Shown here in pieces: positions 61,196 to 64,000 of a stretch of DNA of 64,000 bases (the first letter of the stretch is position 1; each line of letters opens with the position of its first letter). Where the stretch lies: positions 67,001 through 131,000 of the forward strand of contig LR746277.1 in the NCBI GenBank assembly GCA_902729315.2, in the 5' to 3' direction. Source of the DNA: Spirodela intermedia (lineage: Eukaryota; Streptophyta; Magnoliopsida; Alismatales; Araceae). Made by a program: the position numbers and the translations under genes. Under the pieces are notes generated by a model. It ran no database searches. It saw only the letters and a program-made list of their open reading frames with translations, and was not told where the DNA came from.

Positions 61196-63258
61196 ATGAG
61201 CTCGATACCAGCGACGCCGCCGCTGCGGCAGCCTTCTCCGCCGTCGCTGCTCCGGAGGGCACCGTGTGGCTGCAGCTGTCGCAGCATCGTCACGGGGTTG
61301 GGCGCCGCTCGGCCTCCCCCTGTGGCGGTGGCGGCACCGAGGGCGGCCCCGGGACGCAACGACGGCGACGACCGCCGCCGGGGTCGGATGGGGTTTCGGC
61401 CCCTACGAGCGCAGAGAGGAGCGGGGAATGTAATACTTCTGATAGCTCTCCATACTACCTTTACTCCTCAGGGGAAACGGTCTGATCTTTTCATTGATTT
61501 TCCCTCCGTTGATTTGAATTTCGTTCAATCGTGTTCATCTTTCTTTGTTTAATTATCAGTGCAATTCGTAGATAAGCAGTATAATATTGGGTTCCGGTTC
61601 CCTCTCTCTCTCTCTCTCTGGTACGCGCTAGCCTTCTCTCTAGATTTCTCTGCATATCAAGCTAAACGTCTATCAGCTACACACCCGCTTGTTTGATTGA
61701 TAGCTCTCTGAGAGGTTGAAGCTACAAATAATCGCAGATATTCTACTTCACCTCTTCTCTCCGTCTCATGACACCGAGCTTCGCTCTGTTCCCCTTATTG
61801 GCTGGTTGACTGCGATCCTCGATTCATGTTTTTGAACGGCAGCCTCGCTGATATTTGCTCGATTTCAGTTGTCGAAATAACTTGAAAACTGGATTCATAA
61901 TTTATGTTCTTCCTTCTTCTGTTCTTTTGTTCCTTTTTTTTATATAAGAAAAAAAAAACACTTTTTGCAGAATGTGAACGAAGATATGGATGAAACACTC
62001 GACGAATTACTCGACAACTACGGAAAGGTTGTGTACAGAAGGGGTGACACAACGCCAATCGCAGAAGTCAACGATGACGCCGAGAGCCTATCGTGTAAGT
62101 TTATCTCAGCCTACCCTCATTGGATCTTGAAGCGGAGACAGCAACTGATTTCTAGCAGAACCCGGATATGACGAGCAGATTTGATTCTGATTTCTGCTGG
62201 ATTTCATCTCTCTTTTAGCAAGTTCTTCCCGGGGCCACGAGCGTCTCGATGTTCTTCCCCAATTCCCTCTGAGTTGACGCTGGGCCTGTCTTGCTCTTTT
62301 TGACGATTAGCACAGTCTCTGTCTCTTCCGTTCTTGAAAAAGGTGCAATTTTTGTGTAGAGCCCTCGCCTTCTCTCAGTTCTGGTCGGAACCCAGTGGGT
62401 GAAGCCACCTACTCGTCCTGCGTTATTACCTTTCCCTGATCGGGGAAGCCATTGATTGAGCGCGGTGTTCCTCTATTGATTGAATCTTCGTAGAAGCGGC
62501 ATCTCAAACCTGTCGATTTCTTATGATGATCTTCTCTAGAATGGGGGGGGGGTTGATTTTTATTGATCTAATTCATTTGCTGTCGCCATTGATTGGGCAG
62601 TCGCCATTGCTCTGGCCAAGGTGGCGAATGACGTGAAGGCCGGGGACATCCGGGTTCTGTTCGTGAAGCCTCTTGTCTACTGGACCCGGTTCTTTATCAT
62701 CGCCACGGCCTTTTCTCGCCCTCAGATCGACGCCATCGGGTACATGCTCCCCCCCCTCCCCCCCCCGCCCCTACCCTTTTCTTTGGCTATAAATGTGGCC
62801 TTGATAGCAGCAGAAATGGTCGCAGGTGCAGCTCAGATTCATAGTAGCTTCTGCTGAGTGTTTCTGTCGTCCGCCTGCTAATTTTCAGGTCGAGAATCAG
62901 AGACCTGGCAGAGCAGCAGTTCAAGAGAGTGCCGACTGGAGACAGCAAGCCCAACTCCTGGACGCTGCTGGATTTCGGCAAGTCCCCAGATGAACCCATC
63001 TCCATCTCCATCCTGCTTCATCTCCGTTGATATGCTGCTTTGATTCCGTTGATATGGGCATCAGTCTGTCCATCAATCTGAATATATGCGTGGATCTTTC
63101 AAAGGGGGATACCCTGATCGGAGGTGGTGATCGCAGGTGATGTGGTGGTGCACATATTTCTCCCCCAGCAGAGGGCTTTCTACAACCTGGAGGAGTTCTA
63201 CGGCAACGCCACGGCCATCGACGTCCCCTTCGATCAGCCGCCGCCCTTCCGCCAATGA
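61196..63258 (+). CDS. Iojap/RsfS ribosome silencing factor, chloroplast
   Basis: RsfS/Iojap proteins bind uL14 of the large ribosomal subunit and block subunit joining; plant Iojap is needed for plastid ribosome function. Exons: 61196-61429, 61971-62094, 62601-62739, 62889-62977, 63137-63258, joined in phase to 235 residues. The first exon is a Ser/Pro/Arg/Ala-rich plastid transit peptide (MSSIPATPPLRQPSPPSLLR). Exon 2 gives an acidic linker (NEDMDETLDELLDNYGKVVYRRGD). The RsfS domain follows (about 118-230): AIALAKVANDVKAGDIRVLF, VKPLVYWTRFFIIATAFSRPQIDAI, SKPNSWTLLDFGDVVVHIFLP and RAFYNLEEFYGNATAIDVPF. This is close to the maize and Arabidopsis proteins (At3g12930). Intron 4 has a GC donor (G/GCAAGT at 62978) instead of GT; using it restores the invariant LLDFGDVVVH. 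Confidence 0.95.
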
Positions 63259-64000
63259 TCCATCCCCCCCCCCCGCAGAGGATGATGGAGTCGCCATCTG
63301 GCTGAGCTGATCGCACAACTGGCGGAGCTCGTTCGTTTCCTCCCGCTGCGGCCGCTGCTGCTGCTGCTGCTCTACAAATGGCTCATTTTGGTCCCCACCC
63401 AAGCGTGGCAAAAAGCTCCGATGAGGGGAGCTTTCATGAGCTAGGAGGAGGATCCATTGCAGACCAGACGGGCCCGGCCCCTCTTCATTTTTTTCTCCTC
63501 CTCCCCCCGTTTTAATTTTAATTTTAATTTTTCTGGACGAATGGGATTGTAGAAGAAGAAGAAGAAGAGGGATGATTTGGATGCTCGGATGATTTGTCGG
63601 GTCCAAATGTCAACTGCGCCGCCCGCCAAAAGGGCTTGTGATGCTCATCTAGTTGTCAGAATGAGAAGTCAAAAGCAGAGTTTTCCGATCTTTTATTTTT
63701 TTTTGGGTCAAAACCCAGTTTTCGCGGAAGGTGGCGCTGAGGTGGGGAGGAGATCGGGGGGAGTTGACTTTGGCTGGGCGGCGGCGTCATGCTAGTCCAG
63801 TTCCTGACAATTCGTTGATCCCTTTTTCATGGAATCGACCTCGGACTCGGACTCGGACTCGGACGATCGTATAAGGGCAAATTGGTCAATTCGGTCCCCC
63901 TCGACCTGACGTATATAAAGATAAAGAACCTGTAGAAGGACCCTTCTCCAACCCTAGCGGCGGCGTTGTGTACTCTCGGGCGGCTTCTTTTCGAGCGCAG
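63259..64000. promoter_or_regulatory. Iojap 3' flank and probable promoter of a further + strand gene
   Basis: The first part is the Iojap 3'UTR. A short CGGACT-type hexamer repeat lies at about 63841-63864. A clear TATA box (TATATAAA, 63912-63919) is followed about 32 bp later by a pyrimidine-rich stretch and AACCCTAG (63950-63957), close to the plant telo-box/initiator context common in ribosomal-protein and other translation genes. The window ends before any coding start. Confidence 0.5.

Noticed and set aside
1-64000. CRISPR arrays, bacterial-type operons, rRNA or tRNA genes
   Set aside because: No spaced direct repeats, no polycistronic layout and no recognisable RNA gene fold were seen; the DNA is eukaryotic with spliced genes.

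Overview
This is nuclear DNA of a flowering plant. Every conserved gene has plant orthologues: plant-type mitoribosomal mL53, an organellar CRM-domain protein, a long PPR protein, a GT34 xylosyltransferase and chloroplast Iojap. Most are split by GT-AG introns, and the gaps hold decayed Ty1/copia and Ty3/gypsy elements and many CT/GA microsatellites. GC-rich gene starts beside AT-rich introns and intergenic DNA suggest a monocot outside the grasses; that placement is inference only.

Layout. 1-0.7 kb: relic of a copia-type gag zinc knuckle (minus strand). 1.0-1.5 kb (+): mitochondrial ribosomal protein mL53. 3.3-6.3 kb (+): single-CRM-domain organellar RNA-binding protein, with a (CT)n and a roughly 43-copy (TTC)n tract in its introns. 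6.7-8.8 kb (+): intronless PPR protein very like Arabidopsis At5g39980. 10.2-28.5 kb (-): protein phosphatase 4 regulatory subunit 3 (PP4R3/SMEK), reconstructed here as 23 coding exons; only the short initiator exon is missing. 31.4 kb (-): an orphan casein-kinase-1 first exon lies just 5' of that gene. 33.2-34.7 kb (-): XXT5-like xyloglucan xylosyltransferase. 35-38.6 kb: AT-rich spacer with an imperfect 43-bp inverted repeat and diverged tandem units. 39.4-41.0 kb (-): ANT1-type amino acid transporter. 41.6-51.8 kb (+): NOT2/VIP2 subunit of the CCR4-NOT complex, 13 coding exons, with a decayed gypsy element in intron 4. 53.5-60.1 kb (+): a nearly complete but dead copia element with 152-bp LTRs, its 3' LTR split by about 1.8 kb of other DNA. 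61.2-63.3 kb (+): Iojap/RsfS ribosome silencing factor, with a GC-AG intron. The right edge carries a TATA box and an ACCCTAG motif that look like the promoter of a further + strand gene.

The genes form no operon or pathway; they are independently transcribed housekeeping genes. Four concern organelle or general gene expression (mL53, CRM, PPR, Iojap). PP4R3 and NOT2 are subunits of conserved signalling and mRNA-decay complexes. XXT5 and ANT1 serve wall synthesis and amino acid transport. I recognised no tRNA, rRNA, CRISPR array or biosynthetic cluster, and nothing that clearly amounts to a new biological system. The most unusual points are the orphan CK1 exon, the TTC tract that forms a splice acceptor's pyrimidine tract, the excess of short stop-free introns whose length is a multiple of three, and the 37.1-kb hairpin.
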